From UBA2387 sp019454665 (lineage in GTDB: Bacteria > Armatimonadota > Fimbriimonadia > Fimbriimonadales > Fimbriimonadaceae): a DNA stretch of 64,000 nt. Both the position numbers and the translations under genes were made by a program. Under the pieces are notes generated by a model that worked only from the letters and a program-made list of their open reading frames with translations, was not told the DNA's origin and made no database searches. The stretch lies in contig BTVX01000008.1 of the NCBI GenBank assembly GCA_045862995.1, positions 62,001 to 126,000 on the forward strand, written 5' to 3'. This document shows, in pieces, positions 32,038 to 41,199 of the stretch; positions within the stretch are counted from its first letter, which is position 1, and each line of letters begins with the position of its first letter.

Positions 32038-33516
32038 CTAGGGCCAGTCGCCACGTTCGATCGCGGTTGCAAGGCGTTCGATCTCGGCCCCAAGCGACCG
32101 GTCGACGAGGACACTGGGCACCAACTCCCTGACTCGCTCGAGGGCTGCTGCAACACCCCGGCCCGGCGTCAAAGGCTTTCGAAACTCCAGCCCCTCGGCG
32201 GCCGCCAACACCTCGATGGCCAAGATTCGCTCGACCAGCGCCACGACCTGCTTCAGTTTGAGGGCAGCCGTCATCCCCATGGAAACGTGGTCCTCGCGTG
32301 CGCCAGAAGTCGGCACGTTGTCCACGCTGGCCGGGTGCGCGAGCACCTTGCACTCATTGAGTAGGGCCGCGGCAGTCACTTGCGCCATCATGAAACCCGA
32401 CATCGTGCCCGGGTGGCGCGTCAGAAACGGCGGCAGGCCCTCGCTGGTGTCCGGGTTGACCAGACGATCGGTCCGTCGCTCGGAGATCGAGCCGAGGTCG
32501 GCCAGCGCGATCGCGGCGTAGTCCAGAGCCAACGCAATCGGCGCCCCGTGAAAGTTGCCTCCCGACACCACGTCCTCATCCAGGACCAGAGGGTTGTCGG
32601 TCCCCGACCCCGTTTCGATCCGCAATACCTCCTCGACATGGGCTAGCGCGCCACGAACGGCCCCGTGCACTTGCGGCATGCACCGCAGACTGTAGGCGTC
32701 TTGAACGCGGGGGTCGTCCAAGCGGTGCGACTCTCGGATTTCGGAGTCTTCGAGCATGTCGCGTTGGATGTGCGCGGATTCGATCTGCCCCGGATGAGGC
32801 CGCAGGTCGTGGATGCGTGGGTCGTGGGCGGCAGGCGTTCCCATCAGGGCTTCGAGCGACATCGCGCCCGCCGTCTCCGCCGCGTGCAGCGCTCGCTTTG
32901 CACGGGCCAGCGTCAGGCAACCGACGGCGGTCATCGCTTGGGTGCCGTTGAGCAGAGCCAGCCCCTCTTTCGCTTCGGGAGTCAGCATTGCGATCCCTCC
33001 TTGCGTCAGCACCTCGTTCGACGAGCCCTCCCAGCACGGGCCTTCGCCGATCATGGCCAGAGCGAGATGGGCCAGCGGCGCAAGATCCCCGCTCGCCCCG
33101 ACCGAACCGCGCGACGGCACGACGGGGTGGACTCCCACGTTCAGCATGGCGACGATCTGTTCGGCGACGCGTGGCCGAGCGCCGCTCACGCCTTTGGCCA
33201 ACACGTTGGCGCGGAGCAGCATCATCGCGCGCGTCTCTTCGACGTCAAGCGGCTCGCCCACGCCGACGGCATGGCTTCGAATCAGGTTCAGTTGGAGCGC
33301 GCGCAACTCCTGGGGGGCGATGCGAACGTCGGCCAGCCTGCCGAATCCCGTGTTGACGCCGTAAACCGTGTCGCCGCGCTCCAGTATCCGCTCGATAACG
33401 CCACGCGATCGCTCCATCGCCTGAATCGCGGAGTCCGAGAGAGACACGGGGAGCCGGTCGCAAGCCACCGACTCGATCTGCTCCAGGGTCAACGGCGACC
33501 CGTCCAGCATCAACAT
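32038..33516 (-). CDS. hutH: Histidine ammonia-lyase
   Basis: A 492-residue enzyme that removes ammonia from histidine to give urocanate, the first step of histidine degradation. The Ala-Ser-Gly triad that cyclises to the MIO cofactor is at 141-143 (GSVGASGDLAPLAH). VYGVNTGFGRLAD near 50, LNGTQAM, the YSLRCMPQVHG segment and SGGNFHG are characteristic. The start at 33516 is backed by TAGACT (33524-33529, minus strand) 7 bases upstream. It is separated by 15 kb from hutG-hutI, and urocanase is not seen, so the pathway is dispersed. Confidence 0.95.
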   Translation of the reverse strand: MLMLDGSPLTLEQIESVACDRLPVSLSDSAIQAMERSRGVIERILERGDTVYGVNTGFGRLADVRIAPQELRALQLNLIRSHAVGVGEPLDVEETRAMMLLRANVLAKGVSGARPRVAEQIVAMLNVGVHPVVPSRGSVGASGDLAPLAHLALAMIGEGPCWEGSSNEVLTQGGIAMLTPEAKEGLALLNGTQAMTAVGCLTLARAKRALHAAETAGAMSLEALMGTPAAHDPRIHDLRPHPGQIESAHIQRDMLEDSEIRESHRLDDPRVQDAYSLRCMPQVHGAVRGALAHVEEVLRIETGSGTDNPLVLDEDVVSGGNFHGAPIALALDYAAIALADLGSISERRTDRLVNPDTSEGLPPFLTRHPGTMSGFMMAQVTAAALLNECKVLAHPASVDNVPTSGAREDHVSMGMTAALKLKQVVALVERILAIEVLAAAEGLEFRKPLTPGRGVAAALERVRELVPSVLVDRSLGAEIERLATAIERGDWP

Positions 33517-33579
33517 GGGCGAGAGTCTACCGATGACCGTGCCCCAACGCGGCCCGGGACGTCACAATCTGTTGAGCCC

Positions 33580-35322
33580 ATGCGATTCGTCCTCGGTTTT
33601 CTAGCGTTCGTCGGCCTTGCACTTTCCCTTCACGGATGCGGCGGGGGCGGCGGCGGCGGCGTGCAGACGTCGCTCGTGTTCGAGGCCGCCTGGGTCGGCG
33701 CCGCGGGAGGCGTGAACGGGCGTTCGATGCGCGTCTCCCTTCTGGACTCCGCCGGCAACCTGGTCGGTGCGACGGCCCTGCTCAACGAGAACCCCGATGG
33801 GTCGTCCCAAGCGATCGCCGCGACGCCCGGCAGCTACCGCGTGTTGGCCGAGCTGTACTCCCAGCTCGACCTCGGCGGCACCAAGGTCGGTCAGATCGAG
33901 ACCCTTGTCGAGCTTTCTGGAGCCACCCGCGTCCGAACTGCCGTTGGGACGCCGTTGGCCTCCTTGCGAGTCACCCCCTCCTCGGCCGAAGTCGAGGCCC
34001 AATTCAGCCGCCAGTTCTATGCCGCGGGCTTTGATGCCGCCGGGCGCATGGCGTTCACCGAACCCGGCTCGGTCGCTTGGACCGTGCTTGGCACGGGCGC
34101 GACGGTCGGCGACGACGGGCGCTGCATCGGCGAGATTCCGGGCACCTACACCATCCGAGCGACGCATGCCTCTTCGGCGACACAGGGCGCGGCCACCCTC
34201 ACGGTCAAGCCCTTCGTCACGAAGCGCACCAAGTGGACGGTGATGGTGTTCCTCAACGCGGCCAACGACCTCTATCGGTTCTCAACGCTCAATGTGAACC
34301 AGATGGAGTCCGTGGCGCAGAACCCCGACGTCCGGTTCGTCTTGCAGTGGAAGCAGAGCACGTCGCGCTACCCGGGGTCCACGTTCGACGGCACGCGGCG
34401 CTATCTGGTCAAGCCGGACACAACGAGCGCCATCGCGAGCCAGATGATGCAGGACATGGGCGCGGTGGACATGGGCCGCCCGGAGACCATGCAGGCGTTC
34501 ATCCGCTGGTGCAAGACCTACTTCCCCGCCGACCGTTACGCCTTGGTGGTTTGGAACCACGGCAACGGCTGGCGGCGCTCGGCTGAACTGGGGCGTGCCG
34601 TGAGCTACGACGACGAGACGGGCAACGCGATCCAGATCTGGGAGCTTCAGCAAGCCATGGGTGGCGAGCAGGTGGATATCTTCGCTTGGGACGCCAGCCT
34701 GATGCAGATGGTCGAAGTCGCCACCGAAGTGGCCGATCAAGCCAGATACGTGGTGGGCAGCGAAGAGAGCCCCCCCGGCGAGGGCTACCCCTACGACCGA
34801 GTGTTCAGCGTGTTCCGCGACAACCCCGACGCCGCGACGGCAACCTTGACCAAGGCTTTTGTGGATGGCATGCTGGCCGTCCCCGAGTACGCCTCCCGCA
34901 AGATCACCCAGAGCGTCGTTGACACGTCGCGCCTACAGCCGCTGCTGGTCGCCCTGGACGAACTCGCCGGAACCATGATCGCCCATCGCGAGGCGCTAGC
35001 GACCGACATCCCTGTTGTGCGAGGGCAGACGCAGGCGTACAGCCAGACCTTCGCCCGATACTTCCGCGACATCGGCGACCTGTGCGACAACCTGGTGGGC
35101 ATGACGTCTGTCCCGGAGGTCCGAGCCGCAGCCGCGACGGTGCGCGCACGTTTGGGCGAGGCCATCCTGTGGGAGGGACACAACGCGTTCTCTCCTCGCT
35201 CGAACGGCCTGTCCATTGACGTTTCGCCCGCTTCCACGTTCGAAAGCGATGCCGCCAACTACGCCCTGATGCGGTTTGCCCAGCAGACGCGTTGGGACGA
35301 GTGGTTGCGCCAGGCCCCCTAG
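33580..35322 (+). CDS. Clostripain-family (C11) lipoprotein with catalytic Cys replaced by Ser
   Basis: A 580-residue predicted lipoprotein: lipobox ends at Cys20 (LSLHGC), followed by seven glycines. Two beta domains (about 30-205, the second Ig-like, LRVTPSSAEVEAQF) precede a C11 peptidase domain starting at KWTVMVFLNAANDL. The catalytic His327 lies in VVWNHGNGW. The segment where family members carry DACLM reads FAWDASLMQM here, putting Ser373 where the nucleophilic Cys should be, 46 residues behind the His. The rest of the domain is well kept (VVGSEESPPGEGYPYD). It may be a Ser enzyme or a binding pseudo-protease. CACAAT (33563-33568) lies 11 bases before the start. Confidence 0.85.
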   Translation: MRFVLGFLAFVGLALSLHGCGGGGGGGVQTSLVFEAAWVGAAGGVNGRSMRVSLLDSAGNLVGATALLNENPDGSSQAIAATPGSYRVLAELYSQLDLGGTKVGQIETLVELSGATRVRTAVGTPLASLRVTPSSAEVEAQFSRQFYAAGFDAAGRMAFTEPGSVAWTVLGTGATVGDDGRCIGEIPGTYTIRATHASSATQGAATLTVKPFVTKRTKWTVMVFLNAANDLYRFSTLNVNQMESVAQNPDVRFVLQWKQSTSRYPGSTFDGTRRYLVKPDTTSAIASQMMQDMGAVDMGRPETMQAFIRWCKTYFPADRYALVVWNHGNGWRRSAELGRAVSYDDETGNAIQIWELQQAMGGEQVDIFAWDASLMQMVEVATEVADQARYVVGSEESPPGEGYPYDRVFSVFRDNPDAATATLTKAFVDGMLAVPEYASRKITQSVVDTSRLQPLLVALDELAGTMIAHREALATDIPVVRGQTQAYSQTFARYFRDIGDLCDNLVGMTSVPEVRAAAATVRARLGEAILWEGHNAFSPRSNGLSIDVSPASTFESDAANYALMRFAQQTRWDEWLRQAP

Positions 35323-35342
35323 CCCTTGGTAGGCTCGGCATA

Positions 35343-38069
35343 ATGGTCCGCGTCGCGTTCGCTCGCATGGCCGCACTCGCGGTCCTGATGCTCTCGGCTA
35401 TGGCGCAAGCACAGAAGTGGCTCTCCGTTCCCGTCCCCGAGGACCCCATGGCACAGGCCCAGTGGATCTGGGTTCGGCCTGCGGGTGGGCCGGTGCCCTC
35501 GGCATCGCGCGGAGCGACGGGCACCTTCGTGTTCGGCACCACGTTCGATGCCGGACGAGTGACTCGGGCGCGATTGCGGTTTACGGCGGACAACGAGGCC
35601 GTCGTTCGGCTGAATGGTCGCGAAGTCGGCAAGAGCACCGAGTGGTCGCAGATCACCGAGACCGACGCGACGGCGTTGGTTCATGCAGGCCTGAACCGCA
35701 TCGAGGCCTCCGTGACCAACCCGAGCGTCGCCGGAGCGACCATGAACCCCGGCGGCTTGCTGCTGGCCCTCGAACTGGAAGGGCCAGACGGCAACCGGGT
35801 GGTGGTTTCGAACGCTTCGTGGGCCTGCGCCAAGGGCGAGGTCGTCGCCATCGGCCCAGCAGGGATGGCGCCCTGGGGCCATGCGTTTCGAGACGGCATC
35901 AGCCCGGTCTTCCGCAAGGAGTTCACCGTTGGCAAGGTCCCACAGCGGGCCGAGGTTGAGATCGTGGGGTTGGGCCACTACCACGTGTTCGTCAACGGCA
36001 AGAGGGTGGGCGACGCGGCAATCAACCAGCCTTGGACCCAGTTCGATAGGACGATCACGTCGAACACGTTCGACCTCGCGCACTACCTCGTCGCTGGCAA
36101 GAACTGCATCGCCGTCATGCTGGGCAACGGGTTCTTCAGCGTGGCGCGGCCGCCTGCGCGGAGATACGCCAAAGGCGACGCCATGCCGGACTACGCCGAG
36201 GGCCACCCGATCCGGCTCTGGATCAAGGGCTTCGTGGCCACCGACGAAACGTGGCGCTGGAGCAAGGGGCCGGTGACCCTCTCGCATGTGTTCGCCGGCG
36301 AGGACTTCGACGCTCGGCTGGTCGAGCGAGGCTGGCTCCTCCCGGGGTTCCAGGAGGGAGCGAACTGGCAAGAGCCGACGATCCTGCCCGGGCCGAAGGC
36401 CCGTATCGTGCCGCAAGATTGGCCCGACTTCGAGCCGGTCGAGACCTTCCAGCCCGTCCGCATCGCGCCTCAACCCAAGGGCGGGTGGGCGTACATCTTT
36501 CCGCAGAACTGCTCGGCCATCCTGCGATTCGTCGTCGAGGGGCCCCGTGGCGCTACGGTCCGGTTCCAGATGTCCGAGGTGATCCAGCCCAACGGCGACG
36601 TCGAGCAGTTGAACCTGTGGAACGCCGATGCCCTAACCACCTATACACTGGCGGGTAGCGGCCCAGAGACGTTCGAGAACCTCTTCTTCTATCACGGGGG
36701 CCAGTTCGTGGGCGTCCAGGGCGCAGTCCCTGTAGGGCAACCCAACCCCCAAGGATTGCCCGTGTTGCACCGGCTTGAGCTCGTGCATGTCAGGACGAAC
36801 AACCCTGTTGCGAGCCACCTCCTCTCCTCCAAGCCGCTGTACAACCGTACGGTCAACTTGATCGACTGGGCCATGCGCTCGAACATGGGTTTCGTCCTGA
36901 CCGATTGCCCCCACCGAGAGAAGCTGGGCTGGCTCGAGTGCGCCCACCTGCTCGCCGACTCGTTCGCCTATCGCTACGACTGCCGCGATTGGTTCCGGAA
37001 GATCTGCCGCGATATGCGCGACGCCCAGCTCGCCAGTGGACGGGTGCTCACGGTCGCGCCCCGCTACCTGATGCGTCCCGACGACGACATGTACGCTTGG
37101 ACGGTCGAATGGGGAGCGGCCAGCGTCTTGCTGCCTTGGAAAGCCTATCGCTGGTACGGAGACACCCGGTTTCTCAGCGAGAACATCGCGATGATGGAGC
37201 GGTTCGTGGACCACGTGGCCAGCCAAACGAAGGACGGCATCGCGCCCGGCTCGCTCGGGGATTGGTACGACTACGGCCACGGCCAACCGCCTGGCCCGAG
37301 TCGTTACACCGACACTCGGCTCACCTCGACGGCGATGCTCGCCATGTGCGCAGATGCCTTGGCCCAAGCCGAACGTGTGCTCAACCGCAAGGACAGGGCC
37401 GCTCGCTACGAGGCATTGTTCCAGGCGACGCAGACGGCGTTCCTCCGCGAGTTCTACGACCCCGTGGCCAAGGCGTTCAAGAACAGCGGCAGCGTGCAGA
37501 CGGGTTCTGCGATGGCGCTTTGCGCGGGCCTCGTCCCCGAAACCGATCGCGCAGCGGTGCTGGAGGTCATCGTCAAAGAGCTCGAATCGCGGGGCTACCA
37601 GCAGACCAGCGGCGACGTGGGCCACCTGTTCCTCATCCGTGCCTTGGCAGAGGCCGGGCGCTCCGACGTGCTTCACCGCGTGTACTCCCGCGAGGGGCTG
37701 GGGAGCTACGGCGGCATCTTGGCCAAGGGCCTCACGGCGATGCCGGAGACGTGGGACGCCATCACCGCTGGGAGCAACTCGCTCAACCACTGCATGCTCG
37801 GCCACGCCATGGAGTGGTTCTACGGGTACGTCTTGGGTCTACGGCAAGCACCGGGCTCGGTGGGTTGGCGCGATGTGGTGTTCGAGCCGGTTCCGGGCGA
37901 GACGGAGCATGCCAGCGGGTGGCTTCAAACGCCACAAGGCAAGGTGGTCGTCAGTTGGAAGCGCACAGAAGAGGGTCTCAGGTTGGCCTTTGAGGTGCCG
38001 CAAGGCATGCGGCTCCACGTGGCAAGCAAAGGCTACGGCGCGGGCGCATACGAACAGATCGTTCCTTAG
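35343..38069 (+). CDS. Secreted alpha-L-rhamnosidase-like glycoside hydrolase (GH78)
   Basis: A 908-residue exported enzyme. Signal peptide MVRVAFARMAALAVLMLSAM, N-terminal jelly-roll domains (about 25-290, FTADNEAVVRLNGREV, HYHVFVNGKRVGDAAINQPW), the linker beta domain, then an (alpha/alpha)6 barrel with the GH78 active-site signature TDCPHREKLGWLEC and the SLGDWYDYG segment, and a C-terminal beta domain (GWLQTPQGKVVVSW). It should release terminal rhamnose (or a related sugar) from plant or bacterial glycans. A CATAAT box overlaps ATG 35343, so ATG 35367 is an alternative start. Its stop overlaps that of the convergent prpC. Confidence 0.88.
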   Translation: MVRVAFARMAALAVLMLSAMAQAQKWLSVPVPEDPMAQAQWIWVRPAGGPVPSASRGATGTFVFGTTFDAGRVTRARLRFTADNEAVVRLNGREVGKSTEWSQITETDATALVHAGLNRIEASVTNPSVAGATMNPGGLLLALELEGPDGNRVVVSNASWACAKGEVVAIGPAGMAPWGHAFRDGISPVFRKEFTVGKVPQRAEVEIVGLGHYHVFVNGKRVGDAAINQPWTQFDRTITSNTFDLAHYLVAGKNCIAVMLGNGFFSVARPPARRYAKGDAMPDYAEGHPIRLWIKGFVATDETWRWSKGPVTLSHVFAGEDFDARLVERGWLLPGFQEGANWQEPTILPGPKARIVPQDWPDFEPVETFQPVRIAPQPKGGWAYIFPQNCSAILRFVVEGPRGATVRFQMSEVIQPNGDVEQLNLWNADALTTYTLAGSGPETFENLFFYHGGQFVGVQGAVPVGQPNPQGLPVLHRLELVHVRTNNPVASHLLSSKPLYNRTVNLIDWAMRSNMGFVLTDCPHREKLGWLECAHLLADSFAYRYDCRDWFRKICRDMRDAQLASGRVLTVAPRYLMRPDDDMYAWTVEWGAASVLLPWKAYRWYGDTRFLSENIAMMERFVDHVASQTKDGIAPGSLGDWYDYGHGQPPGPSRYTDTRLTSTAMLAMCADALAQAERVLNRKDRAARYEALFQATQTAFLREFYDPVAKAFKNSGSVQTGSAMALCAGLVPETDRAAVLEVIVKELESRGYQQTSGDVGHLFLIRALAEAGRSDVLHRVYSREGLGSYGGILAKGLTAMPETWDAITAGSNSLNHCMLGHAMEWFYGYVLGLRQAPGSVGWRDVVFEPVPGETEHASGWLQTPQGKVVVSWKRTEEGLRLAFEVPQGMRLHVASKGYGAGAYEQIVP

Positions 38070-39205
38070 CGGTTCTCGATCGGTGTGAACGTGACTTCCT
38101 TCGGACCGTCGTAGATGCACTTGGGCCGAATCAAGCGGTTGTTGTCCAACTGCTCGATGGCGTGGGCGCTCCAGCCCGCGACGCGGGCGGTCACGAAGAT
38201 CGGCGTGTAAAGCTCGATCGGGATGCCCAGCAGGTAGTACGCGTAGGCCGCCGGAAAGTCCACGTTCGGGTGGATGTTCTTCTCCGCGACCATCACGTTC
38301 TCGAGGATTTCGGCGATATCGCCAAAGTTGGTGTTGCCCATGTGCTGGCCGATCTCCTTGGCGAGCTTGGTCAGGTACATGGCGCGGCTGTCCTGCTTCT
38401 TGTACTCGCGGTGGCCGAAGCCCATGATCTTCTTCTTGTTGGCCAGCGCATCGCGAATCCAGGCCTCGGCCTTGTCTGCGGTGCCGATTTCGAGGATCAT
38501 CTTCATGGCCTCCTCGTTCGCGCCGCCGTGCAAGGGGCCCTTGAGCGTGCCGATGCCCGTCACAATGCCGCTGTACAGGTCGCTCAGCGTCGCCACCGTC
38601 ACGCGGCAGGCGAACGTCGAGGCGTTGAAGCCATGCTCGGCGTACAGAGTGAGCGACGCGTCCATCACCTTGGTGGTGTAGGGGTCGGGGTCCTCGCCGA
38701 GGAGACAATAAAGGAACGTCGCTGCGGTGCCGAGACCGGGCTTGGGCTGGACGGTTTCCTTGCCCTGCAGGATGCGGTAGCCGTTCGCGGTCAGCACCCC
38801 GGCCTTGGCCACCATGCGCACCGACTTGCGAAGATTGGCTTCGCGGTCGTTGGCCGCATAGTCCGGATCGAACGGCGCAAGCGCCGCGAACCCGACCTTG
38901 AGCATGTCCATCGGGTGCGTGGTTTTCGGAAGCTGGGCGATGGCCGTGTAGACCTCGCTGGGAACGGTGCGCTCGGCCGAGAGGGTGGCGTTGAAGGCGT
39001 CGAGTTCGGCTCGGTTGGGCAACTTGCCGAACAGCAGCAGGTAGGTCGTCTCTTCGTAGGAACCGAACTCCGCCAGTTGGTGGACGTCGATGCCGCGATA
39101 GGTCAAGCTGCTGCGGTCGCTGTCGATCTCACTGATCGTGGTGATGCCGGCGATCACACCTTCGAGTCCGGGGCTGTAGTTCGGATATTCGGTCGTTGCG
39201 CTCAT
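38066..39205 (-). CDS. prpC: Citrate/2-methylcitrate synthase
   Basis: A 379-residue citrate-synthase-fold enzyme. Catalytic motifs: HPMDMLK with the first active-site His region, LYAEHGFNASTFACRV, the LKGPLHGGANEEAM loop, MGFGHREYKKQDSRA, and the final Asp region NVDFPAAYAYYLLGIP. Short type-II-like length and position 17 bases behind prpB point to 2-methylcitrate synthase, which joins propionyl-CoA to oxaloacetate; a dual citrate role is possible. No prpD or acnD lies nearby, so methylcitrate dehydration must be encoded elsewhere. Confidence 0.88.
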   Translation of the reverse strand: MSATTEYPNYSPGLEGVIAGITTISEIDSDRSSLTYRGIDVHQLAEFGSYEETTYLLLFGKLPNRAELDAFNATLSAERTVPSEVYTAIAQLPKTTHPMDMLKVGFAALAPFDPDYAANDREANLRKSVRMVAKAGVLTANGYRILQGKETVQPKPGLGTAATFLYCLLGEDPDPYTTKVMDASLTLYAEHGFNASTFACRVTVATLSDLYSGIVTGIGTLKGPLHGGANEEAMKMILEIGTADKAEAWIRDALANKKKIMGFGHREYKKQDSRAMYLTKLAKEIGQHMGNTNFGDIAEILENVMVAEKNIHPNVDFPAAYAYYLLGIPIELYTPIFVTARVAGWSAHAIEQLDNNRLIRPKCIYDGPKEVTFTPIENR

Positions 39206-39222
39206 GCTGTCCTCGGCGTCGC

Positions 39223-40131
39223 CTACTCGGGGTCGGCAGACCTGTCCTCGATCCGTCGCGACCAGTTCCGGTCCAGCGCTTCGAAGGCCGCATACTCGAC
39301 CGTACCGTACAGTTGCGTCCGGGTGTGCATGCGTTCCAAGAGGGCCGCTTGCGTTCCCGAGCCGATCAACTCGGCGTAGGCCTCGCTTATCGCCTTCAAC
39401 ATGACCCGGAACGCGGTCATGGGAAAGATGACGAGAGTGTACCCAAGCTCTTTGAACCTGTTTAGGCCCAAAAGCGGCGTCTTTCCGAACTCCGTCATGT
39501 TCGCCAGCAGCGGCACGTCGAGGGCGTTACGGAACGCCTCGAACTCGGCTTCGGAGGTCAAGCCTTCGGGGAAAACGGCGTCTGCCCCGGCGTCAACGTA
39601 GGCTTTCGCGCGCTCGATGGCGGCGTGCAGCCCCTCCACGCCGCGCGCATCGGTGCGGGCGATGATCAGGAAATCGGGGTCGGCCTTCGATTCCACCGCC
39701 GCCAGCACCTTCTTCGCCATCTCCTTCGCGGGGACGACCTCCTTTCCATCCAGGTGCCCGCACCGCTTGGGGCTGACTTGGTCTTCCAGATGCAGCCCGG
39801 CGAGCCCAGCCCGTTCGAACTCGCGCACCGTTCGCCGCACGTTGAGCACGTCGCCGTAGCCCGTGTCGGCGTCGGCGATGCAGGGCACAGGGGCGGCCTG
39901 AACGATCAGACTGGAGAACTGCGCCATCTCCGTCATGGTGATCAGCGCGATGTCCGGGACGGCCAGGTTCGCATTGGTCACCCCCGCGCCGGAGATGTAC
40001 AGCGCCTTCGCACCCTGATCGGCGGCGACTTTAGCCGAGAGGGCGTTGAACACCCCGGGGAGCAGCACCGTGTCCTCGGCCATCAATTCGCGCAACACGC
40101 GTCCAGGCGAAGCGAGGGGCGGATTCAGCAT
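39223..40131 (-). CDS. prpB: 2-methylisocitrate lyase
   Basis: A 302-residue isocitrate-lyase-superfamily enzyme that splits 2-methylisocitrate to pyruvate and succinate. The active-site KRCGH is within LEDQVSPKRCGHLDGKE; DADTGYG binds the magnesium ion; IIARTDARGVEG, EGLTSEAEF and the NMTEFGKTP loop are typical. It is followed by prpC at 17 bases, forming a two-gene methylcitrate module for propionyl-CoA use. TACCCT (40138-40143, minus strand) lies 6 bases before ATG 40131, a weak but well-placed -10 box. Confidence 0.92.
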   Translation of the reverse strand: MLNPPLASPGRVLRELMAEDTVLLPGVFNALSAKVAADQGAKALYISGAGVTNANLAVPDIALITMTEMAQFSSLIVQAAPVPCIADADTGYGDVLNVRRTVREFERAGLAGLHLEDQVSPKRCGHLDGKEVVPAKEMAKKVLAAVESKADPDFLIIARTDARGVEGLHAAIERAKAYVDAGADAVFPEGLTSEAEFEAFRNALDVPLLANMTEFGKTPLLGLNRFKELGYTLVIFPMTAFRVMLKAISEAYAELIGSGTQAALLERMHTRTQLYGTVEYAAFEALDRNWSRRIEDRSADPE

Positions 40132-40154
40132 GCCCCGAGGGTACCGCTTCGCCC

Positions 40155-41138
40155 TTAGGGGGCGCCAACCGACCGGTAGAGGTGCTGATAGTTGTCCAAG
40201 AGGTCAACCAAGGCGTCTTTGAGCACGCGAAGATTGGCGCGAACGGTCGCCGGATCAGGCTCCGTTACCGGCCGCTTGGCGACTTCGAAGGTACGTATTC
40301 GGCGAATCGCATCGCGCTCTGTCGCCGATCTGGCCAATGCTTCAGCTTGATCGAATAGAGCGTCGCGCTTCCCCTCGGACCGGGTGGCCCACGCTTGCTG
40401 GACAAGAGGGCAGGCCCAATTGGGCTTCAACTCCCTGACGCGGAGACGAGCTGCTTCCCTAGTGACATCCCCAGGCAACGCGTGCGGAGTCGAGGGGATC
40501 AGCGTCCGGGCCATGAGCAACGCCGCTTCCAGGTTTTGGGCGGTGAACTCCCAAACCTCACCCTCCGCGTCCGGGTCGAAGACCACGACGAAAGGAAACG
40601 GTTCTCCATAGCCGGTCAGGTTTCGCAACAGTGCGTAGTACAGCATTTTCGCGTCTTGGTTACGCCCAACTTGGTGCAAAAGCATCGCGTAGTCGAAAAG
40701 GAACTCGTCCTGCAGAGGCCCATTGACCGACACCCGTACATACGGCTCGCCAGCGTACTTCTGACGCTGAAGGGCCAGACGATAAGCGTCCAACGCCTGC
40801 GTCCGGTTGCCTAGCTTCTGATGGATCTTGGCCATCCTATAGTAGGTTGTGCTATTCACCTTATCTAGGCCCCACCACCGCACCTCAATGTCCAAGCATT
40901 CCTGCAGTACGGCCAAGGCGTCCATGTGCTTGTCCTCTTTGACCAACTCGCTCGCCCGATCTCGCAACTGGCCGACCTTCGATTGCATGGCGAGAAACGC
41001 GGGATCGGGTGGAGGAATCGTTTTCCCGCCTCCAACGTGTTGCGCGTCCGCTTGACCAGCGATCAGGCAGTGGAGAACCATCAGACCAAGCTTGGCGAGT
41101 CGAGCGATGGGCGAAGCGGTCATGAGTTTGTCCCTCAT
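40155..41138 (-). CDS. Exported TPR-like protein of unknown function
   Basis: A 327-residue protein. The N-terminus MRDKLMTASPIARLAKLGLM with a following hydrophobic stretch and ADAQ is a signal peptide. Helical pairs resembling tetratricopeptide repeats follow (HMDALAVLQECLDIEVRWW, YYRMAKIHQKLGNRTQALDA, QVGRNQDAKMLYYALLRN). The C-terminal third is helical and charged. No enzymatic motif is visible; such proteins usually serve as scaffolds. ATG 41138 includes the complete signal sequence; ATG 41123 would shorten it. Base composition is less GC-rich than its neighbours. Confidence 0.6.
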   Translation of the reverse strand: MRDKLMTASPIARLAKLGLMVLHCLIAGQADAQHVGGGKTIPPPDPAFLAMQSKVGQLRDRASELVKEDKHMDALAVLQECLDIEVRWWGLDKVNSTTYYRMAKIHQKLGNRTQALDAYRLALQRQKYAGEPYVRVSVNGPLQDEFLFDYAMLLHQVGRNQDAKMLYYALLRNLTGYGEPFPFVVVFDPDAEGEVWEFTAQNLEAALLMARTLIPSTPHALPGDVTREAARLRVRELKPNWACPLVQQAWATRSEGKRDALFDQAEALARSATERDAIRRIRTFEVAKRPVTEPDPATVRANLRVLKDALVDLLDNYQHLYRSVGAP

Positions 41139-41199
41139 CCGGACAGATTCACTTGTCGGACGCACGGAAGATGGTGCGTTTCGGCGTGCGCCGTCGAGA

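Noticed and set aside
32665..33579. N-terminal extension of the clostripain-like protein
   Set aside because: It is antisense of hutH, and a clear lipoprotein signal starts at ATG 33580.
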